This document shows positions 1-6,167 of a stretch of DNA of 6,490 nucleotides, piece after piece (positions within the stretch are counted from its first letter, which is position 1; each line of letters starts with the position of its first letter). The stretch is from Synergistaceae bacterium (GTDB lineage Bacteria; Synergistota; Synergistia; Synergistales; Synergistaceae). The position numbers and the translations under genes were made by a program. The notes beneath the pieces were generated by a model, which did no database searches, was not told where the DNA came from, and saw only the letters and a program-made list of their open reading frames with translations. The stretch covers positions 1 to 6,490 of the forward strand of contig JAUNSQ010000088.1 in NCBI GenBank assembly GCA_030539135.1, in the 5' to 3' direction.

Positions 1-1
1 G

Positions 2-1759
2 AATCAGTTCCTAACGAACAAGGCTGACCAGCCTGCGACGGTGTCCACAGACATAAGAATCATGCTTTCCGGCACGGCCTCGCCGGATACGGCGGCAGGA
101 GCGATAGCGCTCACGTTAGCCGGTAATCCAATCAGCGCGGACACGAACGACGTGATAAAGATGCCGTACAGGGTGTTCACCGGCCCGATCACTTTGCGTT
201 TCCTCGAGACGCTGGGCAAAAAATATGACAACTCCGTAATAACGTTCACTGACGTTAACGCGGAGGCAACGTACTGCAAAAGGATAACAGAAAACGGCAT
301 AACGCTTAGCCCGTCGACGGCGACTGTCAACCCTGGAGGCAAGATAACGATCACAGCGGCGAACGGGGCGGGCGACACAGACCTCGAAAACTGGAAGTTG
401 GCAGGGCTGTATGACGCTCTGCCATTTACAGTCATTTCCAGCACTCCTGCGACGCTGACTCTACGCGCAAACAGCGAGTCCGGCGTCGGCGCGCACGATG
501 TCTTCGCCGCGGTCAGCGGCGACATATCCGGAATGTTGGCGCGTAACGGCGGCCAGGGCTCTGTTATCACAATAGCCAAGCGCGGAGCCCCCTCCGATGA
601 CATTACGCCGGACACAAGCTGGTATGACAGCGGAAGCTCCGGGCCGTTTGACATTTCGACGGCTGAACAGCTGGCCGGCCTCGCTAAGATAGTCAACGAC
701 GGCGACAGCCTTAAAGGAAAGACAGTGCGGATGACTGGCGATATAAACCTGAACGGCGACAAGAGCGACTGGACGTCGATAGGCACGGAGGGCCGCCCGT
801 TTGAAGGCACTTTCAACGGCGGCGGCAAGTCTATTACAAACATGGACAGCTCAGGCGGCGGACTGTTTGGAGCCATAGGCGCAGACGGCGTGGTGGAGAA
901 CGTTACAGTGAGCGGCTCTGTTACAGGCGACGACACCGCTGGGATCGTCGCGGGGACAAACGCCGGAACAATTTCCAACGTTACAGTCAGCGGCAGCGTT
1001 GAAGGAACGGGGAATATAGGCGGCATAGCCGGAGACAACAGCGGAACCATCAAGTCCGTCAACAGCGGCGCGGACGTGAGATCCTACACTGGCGGCGCGG
1101 GCGGTATAGCAGGGAACAACAGCGGCACGGTCAATGACGCCACAGCCACCGGGACGACCGCGGGCGCGTCCGGCAAAACGGGCGGCCTCGTAGGCGTGAA
1201 CGAGACGGGCGGCACAGTGAAGGACTCGAACTGGATAACCAAGTCAGGCGAGGCTAAGCCGGGGGTCGGCACTGGAGAACAGCCGACTGGCGACAGCCGC
1301 AGCTATACGAACGAAACGTCAGGCGACATGCCGATAACAACGGTGACTCTCGCCGTGACGGACATCACGACGGACGCGAACGGCGGCTTCACCATCACGG
1401 CGAAGGCATATCCTGAGCAGTCGAAGAACAAGACGGTGAAGCTTATGGTGAAGAGCGGGGACGTGACTCAGGCCGCGGCGTGGAGCATAACGACGGCGGC
1501 TTTGGCGGACGGCGCGCTCACCTTCTCGCCGGACAGCTTCGAGGCGGACGGGCTGCCGCACGACATAACGGCGACTGGCGCCGCGGGCAGCTACGAGATA
1601 GCCATAGCGCGCGCTGCGGACGCTAAAGAGCTTGCGGACTTCACGCTCAAAACGACGGAAGAGCCGCCGCATAGCGGCGGAGGAGGATGCTCCGCCGGAT
1701 TTGGGACGTTGCTCGCGCTTGCGCCGCTCCTTGCGCTGACGAGAAGAAAACGCAGATAA
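2..1759 (+). CDS. Synerg-CTERM surface protein with GLUG repeats (3' part, 5' end outside window)
   Basis: The reading frame is open from the left edge (first full codon at 2) to TAA at 1757-1759, so 585 residues of the C-terminal part are visible. The GTG at 41 is only an internal Val. Numbered from that Val, residues 1-180 are Thr/Ser/Gly-rich, Ig-like beta material that I cannot assign to a family. Residues about 194-268 (WYDSGSSGPFDISTAEQLAGL onward) are the segment that typically precedes GLUG repeats in bacterial surface proteins. Residues 273-397 are about five GLUG-like repeats, and 432-537 is another beta-rich module. The end is SGGGGCSAGF, a hydrophobic stretch, then RRKRR, matching the Synergistota sorting signal. 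The inferred role is an exported, envelope-anchored protein, possibly an adhesin; nothing shows its ligand. The signal peptide would lie upstream of the window. The gene ends at a strong terminator. Confidence is high for the class and low for the function. Confidence 0.88.
   Translation, partial: NQFLTNKADQPATVSTDIRIMLSGTASPDTAAGAIALTLAGNPISADTNDVIKMPYRVFTGPITLRFLETLGKKYDNSVITFTDVNAEATYCKRITENGITLSPSTATVNPGGKITITAANGAGDTDLENWKLAGLYDALPFTVISSTPATLTLRANSESGVGAHDVFAAVSGDISGMLARNGGQGSVITIAKRGAPSDDITPDTSWYDSGSSGPFDISTAEQLAGLAKIVNDGDSLKGKTVRMTGDINLNGDKSDWTSIGTEGRPFEGTFNGGGKSITNMDSSGGGLFGAIGADGVVENVTVSGSVTGDDTAGIVAGTNAGTISNVTVSGSVEGTGNIGGIAGDNSGTIKSVNSGADVRSYTGGAGGIAGNNSGTVNDATATGTTAGASGKTGGLVGVNETGGTVKDSNWITKSGEAKPGVGTGEQPTGDSRSYTNETSGDMPITTVTLAVTDITTDANGGFTITAKAYPEQSKNKTVKLMVKSGDVTQAAAWSITTAALADGALTFSPDSFEADGLPHDITATGAAGSYEIAIARAADAKELADFTLKTTEEPPHSGGGGCSAGFGTLLALAPLLALTRRKRR
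857..1231 (+). repeat. Tandem GLUG-type protein repeats
   Basis: Five degenerate units of about 25 residues start at GGLFGAIG, AGIVAGTN, IGGIAGDN, GAGGIAGNN and TGGLVGVN. Most are followed by a G-T-(I/V)-x-(N/D/S) turn and a V-(T/S)-G-x-V type strand. This is the pattern of GLUG motifs in secreted adhesins and peptidase-associated surface proteins. The repeat is at protein level; the DNA of the units has diverged, so recent duplication is unlikely. Confidence 0.75.
1673..1756 (+). other. Synerg-CTERM-like C-terminal sorting signal
   Basis: The last 28 residues are Ser, four Gly, Cys (codon 1688-1690), a small-residue turn, a hydrophobic stretch (FGTLLALAPLLAL) and a basic tail TRRKRR. This three-part layout with a Cys in a Gly-rich motif is characteristic of the Synerg-CTERM signal of Synergistota. 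By analogy with other CTERM systems the tail is probably removed and the protein anchored or released at the cell envelope. The processing enzyme is not in this window. Confidence 0.8.
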
Positions 1760-1764
1760 AATAT

Positions 1765-1798
1765 AAAAGGACCTGCGCGTTTCCGCGCAGGTCCTTTT
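1765..1798. terminator. Bidirectional rho-independent terminator between convergent genes
   Basis: A perfect inverted repeat: GGACCTGCGCG (1769-1779), loop TTTC (1780-1783), CGCGCAGGTCC (1784-1794). AAAA on the left pairs with TTTT on the right to extend the stem to 15 bp. On the plus strand the stem is followed by TTTTT, ending the surface-protein gene 5 nt after its stop. On the minus strand it is followed by TTTTATATTTTAT, ending the kinase transcript about 50 nt after its stop. Confidence 0.93.
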
Positions 1799-1815
1799 TG
1801 TCTGTCTTTGATATA

Positions 1816-1850
1816 AGCCGCTTAGGCTCGGTCTTGTCGGCAAGGCGGCT
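1816..1850 (-). other. Weak inverted repeat after the kinase stop codon
   Basis: AGCCGC (1816-1821) and GCGGCT (1845-1850) can pair at the very end of the kinase frame, overlapping its TAG stop (1849-1851), with a small inner CTTG/CAAG stem. It lacks a T-tract. It could act as an RNA 3'-end stabiliser or as an accessory to the strong terminator 18 bp away, or it may be chance. Confidence 0.3.
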
Positions 1851-2490
1851 AAATTTCTGTGATATAGATATACTTTCTCAGAGTGTTGAAAAGGTTGTCG
1901 ATGTTTATCGGCTTTGCTATATGCCCGTTCATCCCCGCCGCGATAGCGGCTGAGACGTCCTCCTTGAAGGCGTTGGCCGTCATCGCGAGTATCGGGACGA
2001 TCCTCGCGTCGGGGTGGCCGGAGGCGCGTATCGCTCTCGCTGCCTTGTGCCCGTCCATGACCGGCATCTGAATGTCCATGAGTATTATCTTATAGGTCCC
2101 GGCGGGCGCCGCGAGGAACATGTCCAGCGCTTCCTTGCCGTCCATCGCGTTGTCCACGGAGAAGCCAACCTTCGTCAGTATCGCGGTGGCTATCTCCTTG
2201 TTCATATCGTTGTCCTCCGCGAGCAGCAGGCGCATACCCTTAAACTCCTCCGGTATTTGCTGTTTTTGAGCCTTCTTTACGGGCTTGTCCGCGCCCCTCG
2301 CGAAGAGCGTGGAGACCGTGTCGAAGACCGTGGACTGGAAGAGCGGCTTCGACAGGAACGTATTTACGCCGAGCTGCTTTGCGGTGTCCATTATCTCGCT
2401 TATGTCATAGGCTGTTACTATTATGACCGGCGTGTCGCTGAGAGTCTCGCGGATGTGCCTGACGGTCTCGATGCCGTCCATCCCGGGCAT
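1849..2490 (-). CDS. C-terminal receiver part of the interrupted hybrid kinase
   Basis: This is the downstream remainder of the kinase frame, in the same phase as the upstream part. It encodes the second half of REC2 (phospho-acceptor D at 2499-2497, just before this ATG; T in VIIVTAYD; K in LSKP), a linker with VKKAQKQQ, and a complete third receiver, REC3. REC3 starts at MRLLLAEDND, with phospho-acceptor D in ILMDIQMPVMDG, T in AMTAN and K in IAKP, and the frame ends in TAG. The first ATG (2490) lacks a nearby ribosome-binding site, so this is most likely the tail of a gene broken by the TAA at 2517-2515 rather than an independent gene. An internal ATG at 2235 with a GGAGGAG nine bases upstream could yield REC3 alone (128 residues). 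The whole 1849-4677 span may be best treated as one pseudogene. Confidence 0.75.
   Translation of the reverse strand: MPGMDGIETVRHIRETLSDTPVIIVTAYDISEIMDTAKQLGVNTFLSKPLFQSTVFDTVSTLFARGADKPVKKAQKQQIPEEFKGMRLLLAEDNDMNKEIATAILTKVGFSVDNAMDGKEALDMFLAAPAGTYKIILMDIQMPVMDGHKAARAIRASGHPDARIVPILAMTANAFKEDVSAAIAAGMNGHIAKPINIDNLFNTLRKYIYITEI
2233..2251 (-). promoter_or_regulatory. Possible internal ribosome-binding site and start for standalone REC3
   Basis: On the minus strand GGAGGAG (2251-2245) lies 9 nt before ATG (2235-2233), exactly at the first strand of REC3. Translation from here would give a 128-residue CheY-like protein. The GGAGGAG also spells Glu-Glu codons in the linker, so coincidence is possible. 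Confidence 0.35.
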
Positions 2491-2514
2491 GACCCAGTCG
2501 ATGAGGCAAAGGTC

Positions 2515-2517
2515 TTA
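2515..2517 (-). other. In-frame TAA nonsense codon inside the hybrid kinase
   Basis: On the minus strand the codons read Lys-Arg-TAA-Asp-Leu-Cys-Leu-Ile-Asp-Trp, with no phase change (4677 and 2490 differ by 2187 = 3 x 729). Related receivers usually have Tyr before Asp-(L/V)-C-(L/F)-I-D-W, so one base change, TAC or TAT to TAA, explains it. TAA also ends the surface protein and the upstream Fic gene here, so it is a normal stop in this genome. Confidence 0.9.
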
Positions 2518-4677
2518 TCTCTTGCCCTCCGCCCGCGTTTTTTTAAGCAGCTCGAGCGCTTTCACGCCGGAGGTCGCGGTGTCGCAGACGATGCCGCATC
2601 GGTTCATGAGCAGGCGCATATATTCGCAGGCGCTCGGTTCGTCGTCCACCACGAGCGCGCGCAAGTGCGAGAAGTCATAACTCGCGCCGGAGCCGTCCTT
2701 CTCCTTGGAGTACCTGTTCATGGGGAGGTTCACTGTGAACGTCGTGCCCTTGTCCTTGACGCTTTTCACCTCGATGTTTCCATGCATCAGGTCGCAGAGA
2801 TTTTTCGCTATCGAAAGCCCCAGCCCTGTGCCGCCGAACCTTCGCCCTGTCTCCGCGCTCTCCTGCTCGTATGGCTCCCATATATGCTTTAGATATTCGG
2901 GGGCCATGCCGATGCCCGTGTCCGTTATCTCGAATTTTATGTTCGTGAGCTTGTCGCTGATGTCTATCTGTGAGATGGTCAGCCTGACCTCGCCCACTTC
3001 GGTGAACTTTACGGCGTTTGCCAAAAGGTTGACGAGTATCTGACGCAGCCTTGTCTGGTCGCCGATGAAGAACTCGTCCGTTATGCTCTTCAAATCGACC
3101 TCGAAGCGGATCCCCTTTGCTGAGGCCTGATTGTGGAAGAAAACCGAGACAGACGTTATAAGCTGCCGGAAGTCGAACGGCTCGCTCGCGATGATGACCT
3201 TGCCGCTCTCTATCGCGGACATCTCAAGCACCTCGTTTATTATGAGCAGCAAGTGCTGAGAGGCTATATTGGCCTTTTTGATGCAGTCGCGAATCTTATC
3301 TATATTTTCATCCGGCTCAGCCTCCACTATCGCGTGATAGCCAATGATGGCGTTGAGCGGCGTGCGTATCTCATGGCTGATGCGCGAAGTGAAGATGCTC
3401 TTCGCCTTGTTCGCGCTGTCCGCGAGGACGATAGCGTCACAGAGTTCTTCGTGGCTCTTTTTCAGGCTCTCCTGCGCCTCCATCAGCTCCGTGATGTCGG
3501 TCAGCGTGCCGAAGTAGACGGAGCAGCCGTCCCTCTCCTCGAAGAAAGACGCCTGTATCTTCAGCCAACACTCGCTCCCGTCCATCCTGCAAGCCCGGCT
3601 GGAAAACGAGATAGGCTCCTTCTGTCTCTCCTTTTCGTAGAGAAGGGAGATTATTGAGGCCTTCTCCTCCACCGTAAAGCCGTAGATGATAGACTTGCCG
3701 AAGACTTCCTTTGCCGTGGCGCGCATGAAGTCCAGATACTTCTGGTTCGCGCCCAGCAGCAGCACGTCGCCGTCCTTAAACATCCACTTAGCGGTGAAGC
3801 CCGGCATGTTTTCAAGCGTCATATCGTAGGTCTTTTGAAGCAGCGCGTGACGCGCCGCGTGTCCTGCGGCCTCGTGCTGCGCCGTGATGTCGATAAGCAC
3901 GGATAGATGCACCGGGGCGTCATAGCCTGGCATACGCGTAACAGAACTGCTGGTGTTTACCCAGACTATGTGCCCGTCGCGATGTCTGACGGGGAATTCG
4001 ATGTACTTGCTCTTCCCCGTGGCGTTCTGCTCCCGCACTGTAGCGAGGACGCTTTCTTCGTACTCCGGCGGGATAAGGTCTCTGAAACCGCGCGGCAGCT
4101 CCCGCAAGAATTGCTCCCTCGTGTAGCCGAACATATCGTGGTATCGCTCGTTGAAGAAGATATAGTTCAGCTTGTCCCCGTCGAGCGTCAGGGCCGCGAC
4201 GCCCCCGTTCACTCCCTGCAGGATAGACTGTATCTGCTCGGCGTCGATTATCTTCTGTGTGGTTGATTTCTTCTCCGCCGCGTTGTCGGGCAGCGCGGCT
4301 TCGCTCATCCCGACGGCGTTCTGTACGGCGTGCAGCAGCAGCGGCCTGCTGTTGATAGGTTTTGTGATGAAGCTGTCCGCGCCGCAGGCGACAGCCTTTT
4401 CGTGGGCCTCCTCATCGTCCGGCGAAGTCATGACGACGACAGGTATCTGCGACAAGGGCGAGCCTGTCTTTATCTTCCGCAGGGTAGAATATCCGTCCAT
4501 GTCCGGCAGGTCGATATCCATCACGACAGCGGATATAGACTTGGCTCTATCGTTTATTATGTTGAGAGCTTCCTTGCCGGCGCGGGCCTCGAATACGTCA
4601 TACTCGCATTTGAGAATGCCTGCCAGCGCGGCGCGGACTATGGGGCTGCCATCTACTGCCAGTACTGCTCTTTTCAT
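2515..4677 (-). CDS. Hybrid sensor histidine kinase, truncated by a premature stop
   Basis: This 720-residue product has no membrane segment and is probably cytoplasmic. The order is REC1 (1-125; phospho-acceptor D54, T84, K106), PAS1 (about 145-270), PAS2 (about 280-400), a short coiled linker, HisKA (H435 in SHEIRTPLNAI), HATPase_c (N-box N550/N554, G1 DTGIG at 586-590, G2 GGTGLGLSI at 615-623), then the start of REC2 (DDE at 678-680). TAA at 2517-2515 cuts REC2 before its phospho-acceptor. The same frame continues directly with DLCLIDWVMPGMDG, so the intact gene would be 942 codons (4677-1849) with two C-terminal receivers. ATG at 4677 is preceded by a GAGGTGG ribosome-binding site. REC1 has VDG where VDD is usual, so one Mg-binding acid is missing. 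Autokinase parts look intact, but the C-terminal relay is broken unless the stop is an error or is read through. The signal sensed and the cognate output are unknown. Confidence 0.9.
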   Translation of the reverse strand: MKRAVLAVDGSPIVRAALAGILKCEYDVFEARAGKEALNIINDRAKSISAVVMDIDLPDMDGYSTLRKIKTGSPLSQIPVVVMTSPDDEEAHEKAVACGADSFITKPINSRPLLLHAVQNAVGMSEAALPDNAAEKKSTTQKIIDAEQIQSILQGVNGGVAALTLDGDKLNYIFFNERYHDMFGYTREQFLRELPRGFRDLIPPEYEESVLATVREQNATGKSKYIEFPVRHRDGHIVWVNTSSSVTRMPGYDAPVHLSVLIDITAQHEAAGHAARHALLQKTYDMTLENMPGFTAKWMFKDGDVLLLGANQKYLDFMRATAKEVFGKSIIYGFTVEEKASIISLLYEKERQKEPISFSSRACRMDGSECWLKIQASFFEERDGCSVYFGTLTDITELMEAQESLKKSHEELCDAIVLADSANKAKSIFTSRISHEIRTPLNAIIGYHAIVEAEPDENIDKIRDCIKKANIASQHLLLIINEVLEMSAIESGKVIIASEPFDFRQLITSVSVFFHNQASAKGIRFEVDLKSITDEFFIGDQTRLRQILVNLLANAVKFTEVGEVRLTISQIDISDKLTNIKFEITDTGIGMAPEYLKHIWEPYEQESAETGRRFGGTGLGLSIAKNLCDLMHGNIEVKSVKDKGTTFTVNLPMNRYSKEKDGSGASYDFSHLRALVVDDEPSACEYMRLLMNRCGIVCDTATSGVKALELLKKTRAEGKR

Positions 4678-4728
4678 GACTCCACCTCGCCTGTTCGTTT
4701 ATGCCATGACTAAAAACATACAGATCGT

Positions 4729-4741
4729 TGAAGCCGCTTCA
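4729..4741. promoter_or_regulatory. Short palindrome in the kinase leader
   Basis: TGAAGC-C-GCTTCA is a perfect 6+1+6 palindrome about 10 bases downstream of the predicted kinase transcription start. It could be an operator, or chance in a sequence this short. Confidence 0.25.
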
Positions 4742-4757
4742 TACGAAAGGTTCAATA

Positions 4758-4786
4758 ATTATATCATATTTAGTAATAATTCAAAA
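4758..4786 (-). promoter_or_regulatory. Extended -10 promoter for the hybrid kinase
   Basis: On the minus strand there is a consensus TATAAT (4763-4758) preceded by TGA (4766-4764), forming an extended -10 TGnTATAAT. A weak -35, TTTTGA (4786-4781), is 17 bp upstream. Transcription would start near 4751, leaving a leader of about 75 nt before ATG 4677. The surrounding gap is AT-rich. Confidence 0.6.
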
Positions 4787-4867
4787 AATTCGCCCCGTTC
4801 AGAGCGCCTTGAGATCATTTGCGGTTTTGCGTTAGAGTGTCGGCGCGATAAATCGGAAGTCGTCAAA

Positions 4868-5197
4868 TCAGAATACCCTGTCGCCATTTTTTACCTGCTC
4901 TGAGGTACGCAGTAAAACGACGCCCGGCGCTGATTCTGTTCCGAGGATCCTCACCTCGCTCTTTACTGAACCGATATGCAGCGGCGCAAGATTTACACAG
5001 CAAATCACCTGCAGGCCGACTAGATCTTCCGGCTTATACAGAGTCGTTATCTGTGCGGAAGATCTCTTTACGCCAAGTTCCTCGCCAAAATCGATTTTTA
5101 ACACATACGCTGGATTTCTTGATTTTTTGTTATCCGAGACTTCTAAGATAGTTCCCGCTCTCATTTCAACTTTTTCAAAATCCTCTACTTCTATCAT
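4868..5197 (-). CDS. csaA: CsaA-like tRNA-binding domain protein / export chaperone
   Basis: This 109-residue protein is a single OB-fold tRNA-binding domain of the type also found at the C-terminus of methionyl-tRNA synthetases and as free CsaA. Visible family blocks are DFEKVEMRAGTI (strand 1), PAYVLKIDFGEELGVKRSSAQIT, YKPEDLVGLQVICCVNLAP, IGSVKSEVRILG and VVLLRTSEQVKNGDRVF. The length is right for CsaA (about 110). In Bacillus subtilis the family acts as a dimeric chaperone linked to protein export; the tRNA-like fold suggests RNA binding. The start is ATG 5197, placed 7 nt after GGAGGAG. An upstream ATG at 5233 would overlap the preceding fic gene and lacks this site. The stop is TGA. It lies 25 nt downstream of the fic stop on the same strand, so it is probably co-transcribed. 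The DNA looks more AT-rich than the kinase gene. The physiological role here is inferred from the family only. Confidence 0.88.
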   Translation of the reverse strand: MIEVEDFEKVEMRAGTILEVSDNKKSRNPAYVLKIDFGEELGVKRSSAQITTLYKPEDLVGLQVICCVNLAPLHIGSVKSEVRILGTESAPGVVLLRTSEQVKNGDRVF

Positions 5198-5204
5198 TTG
5201 TTTG

Positions 5205-5211
5205 CTCCTCC
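5205..5211 (-). promoter_or_regulatory. Ribosome-binding site fixing the csaA start
   Basis: Minus-strand GGAGGAG, 7 nt before ATG 5197. It decides between this start (MIEVEDFEK, matching the family N-terminus) and the in-frame ATGs at 5233 and 5230, inside or next to the end of the fic gene. Confidence 0.85.
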
Positions 5212-5222
5212 AAATTCCAGTT

Positions 5223-6116
5223 TTATCCATCATATCCGATTCGGAAATAATCCAGATACTTCTTGAATTTATCCTGCGCCGCGAGGCAGGCGTCCGTTAG
5301 GAAGCCCCGCTCGGAACTCCACTCGCTGAGTCCGCGATAGTAGAACAGCTTCAGCTCTTCGTCGATGATGAACGGAACGATCTCGTTCCGCAGGCATTCC
5401 TTGAACAGAATGAGCCGTCCCACGCGCCCGTTGCCGTCCTGAAAAGGGTGGATAGACTCGAAGCGGTAATGAAAATCTATCAGCTCAACGAACGTTTTCT
5501 TCTTCACAGCGTTGTATTCCTTCAACAGCGCCGCGACCCGCTCCGCTGTCTCCTCCGGCGCGGCGGTATCTTTGCCGCCCACCTCATTGGGAAGTTTCTT
5601 GTAATCGCCCACGGCAAACCAGTCCTTGCGTGAATCGCTGGTGCCGTTTTTCAGGGTCCTGTGCAGCTGTTTGATAAAGGCTTCGCTGAGCGGCTGATTT
5701 GCCTGTTCGATGACCATATCTATGCACTTAAAATGGTTGGCCGTCTCCACGATATCGTCAACATTCACCGTTCCGACCGCGCCAATGGTGTTCGTTTCGT
5801 AAATATAACGGGTCTGGTCGTGCGTCAGACAGCTGCCCTCGATATGGTTGGAATTATAGGTAAGCTCGATCTGTACTTTGTGGTAGATTCCGCCGGAGAC
5901 TTTGCCCGCCTTTTCCCGTCGCAGGTGGCCGAGCAGGGTCTTCGGCTCGTCTGTGTGTTTGTTGCTGCGCTCGGGACGCCGTGCGTTTTCGGGAACGCTC
6001 CATCTCTTACCCGTCAGGAATGCCCCCGGTATTTTCCCGGCGGCACAATAGTTCCTCACCGCCCGCTCAGACAGCGCCCATTTTTTTGCGGTTTCCGCGA
6101 CCGATAAATACTTCAT
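5223..6116 (-). CDS. HTH-Fic fusion protein (Fic family, class II-type inhibitory motif)
   Basis: This 297-residue protein has two parts. Residues 1-47 (MKYLSVAETAKKWALSERAV onward, with AGKIPGAFLTGKRW) form a MerR/excisionase-like helix-turn-helix. Residues about 75-295 are a Fic domain with the complete core HPFQDGNGRVGR at 223-234, including catalytic His223. Upstream, SNHIEG (89-94) fits the inhibitory [ST]xxxE[GN] motif; Glu93 would pair with Arg234 and hold the enzyme off, as in class II Fic proteins. Fic enzymes typically transfer AMP from ATP to Ser/Thr/Tyr of target proteins; the target here is unknown. ATG 6116 follows GGAGGT by 5 nt. A palindrome overlaps its predicted promoter, so self-repression by the HTH is plausible. 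csaA follows by 25 nt. I recall this HTH-Fic arrangement as common in gut Firmicutes, so the gene may be horizontally acquired (inference). Confidence 0.92.
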   Translation of the reverse strand: MKYLSVAETAKKWALSERAVRNYCAAGKIPGAFLTGKRWSVPENARRPERSNKHTDEPKTLLGHLRREKAGKVSGGIYHKVQIELTYNSNHIEGSCLTHDQTRYIYETNTIGAVGTVNVDDIVETANHFKCIDMVIEQANQPLSEAFIKQLHRTLKNGTSDSRKDWFAVGDYKKLPNEVGGKDTAAPEETAERVAALLKEYNAVKKKTFVELIDFHYRFESIHPFQDGNGRVGRLILFKECLRNEIVPFIIDEELKLFYYRGLSEWSSERGFLTDACLAAQDKFKKYLDYFRIGYDG

Positions 6117-6136
6117 GCGCCACCTCCATGGTGGGT

Positions 6137-6153
6137 ATAGTATTACATACTAT
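6137..6153. promoter_or_regulatory. 17-bp palindrome, probable operator
   Basis: ATAGTAT-TAC-ATACTAT is a perfect 7+3+7 inverted repeat covering the predicted -10 box, 21 bp upstream of the fic start codon. A dimeric repressor bound here would block the promoter. The HTH of the Fic protein itself is the obvious candidate, but this is inference. Confidence 0.55.
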
Positions 6154-6167
6154 CGGCAAGAAATCAA
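6139..6167 (-). promoter_or_regulatory. Predicted promoter of the fic-csaA unit
   Basis: On the minus strand, -35 TTGATT (6167-6162), a 17-bp spacer and -10 AATACT (6144-6139) preceded by TGT, an extended -10 element. The start point would be near 6132, about 16 bases before the fic start codon. The boxes are imperfect, but spacing and position fit. Confidence 0.42.

Noticed and set aside
4..1062. A 352-codon open frame on the minus strand opposite the surface-protein gene
   Set aside because: It is rich in Pro, Val, Ser and Leu, as expected opposite a Gly/Thr/Asp-rich coding frame in GC-rich DNA. It has no recognisable domain and its strand is the antisense of a convincing gene.
1319..1843. 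A 174-codon minus-strand frame crossing the terminator
   Set aside because: It is Arg-rich shadow sequence that runs through the strong terminator hairpin and overlaps the end of the surface-protein gene; there is no domain or ribosome-binding site to support it.
2490..2517. Frameshift as the cause of the kinase interruption
   Set aside because: The phase is identical on both sides of the TAA and no base gain or loss is needed to join the halves, so it is a nonsense change and not a frameshift.
2515..2517. Reassigned stop codon (alternative genetic code)
   Set aside because: TAA ends the surface protein at 1757-1759 just before a terminator and also ends the upstream Fic gene at 6250-6248, so it works as a stop here.
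2014..2892. A 292-codon plus-strand frame opposite the kinase
   Set aside because: It lies wholly antisense to conserved receiver and ATPase sequence and shows His/Arg/Val-rich shadow composition.
4800..4867. Terminator after csaA
   Set aside because: GCGCC and GGCGC could pair only across a loop of more than 30 bases, and no T-tract follows directly; no convincing hairpin was seen.
5198..5233. Longer N-terminus for CsaA starting at 5233
   Set aside because: It would overlap the fic gene, adds 12 residues absent from the family, and ignores the good GGAGGAG site in front of ATG 5197.
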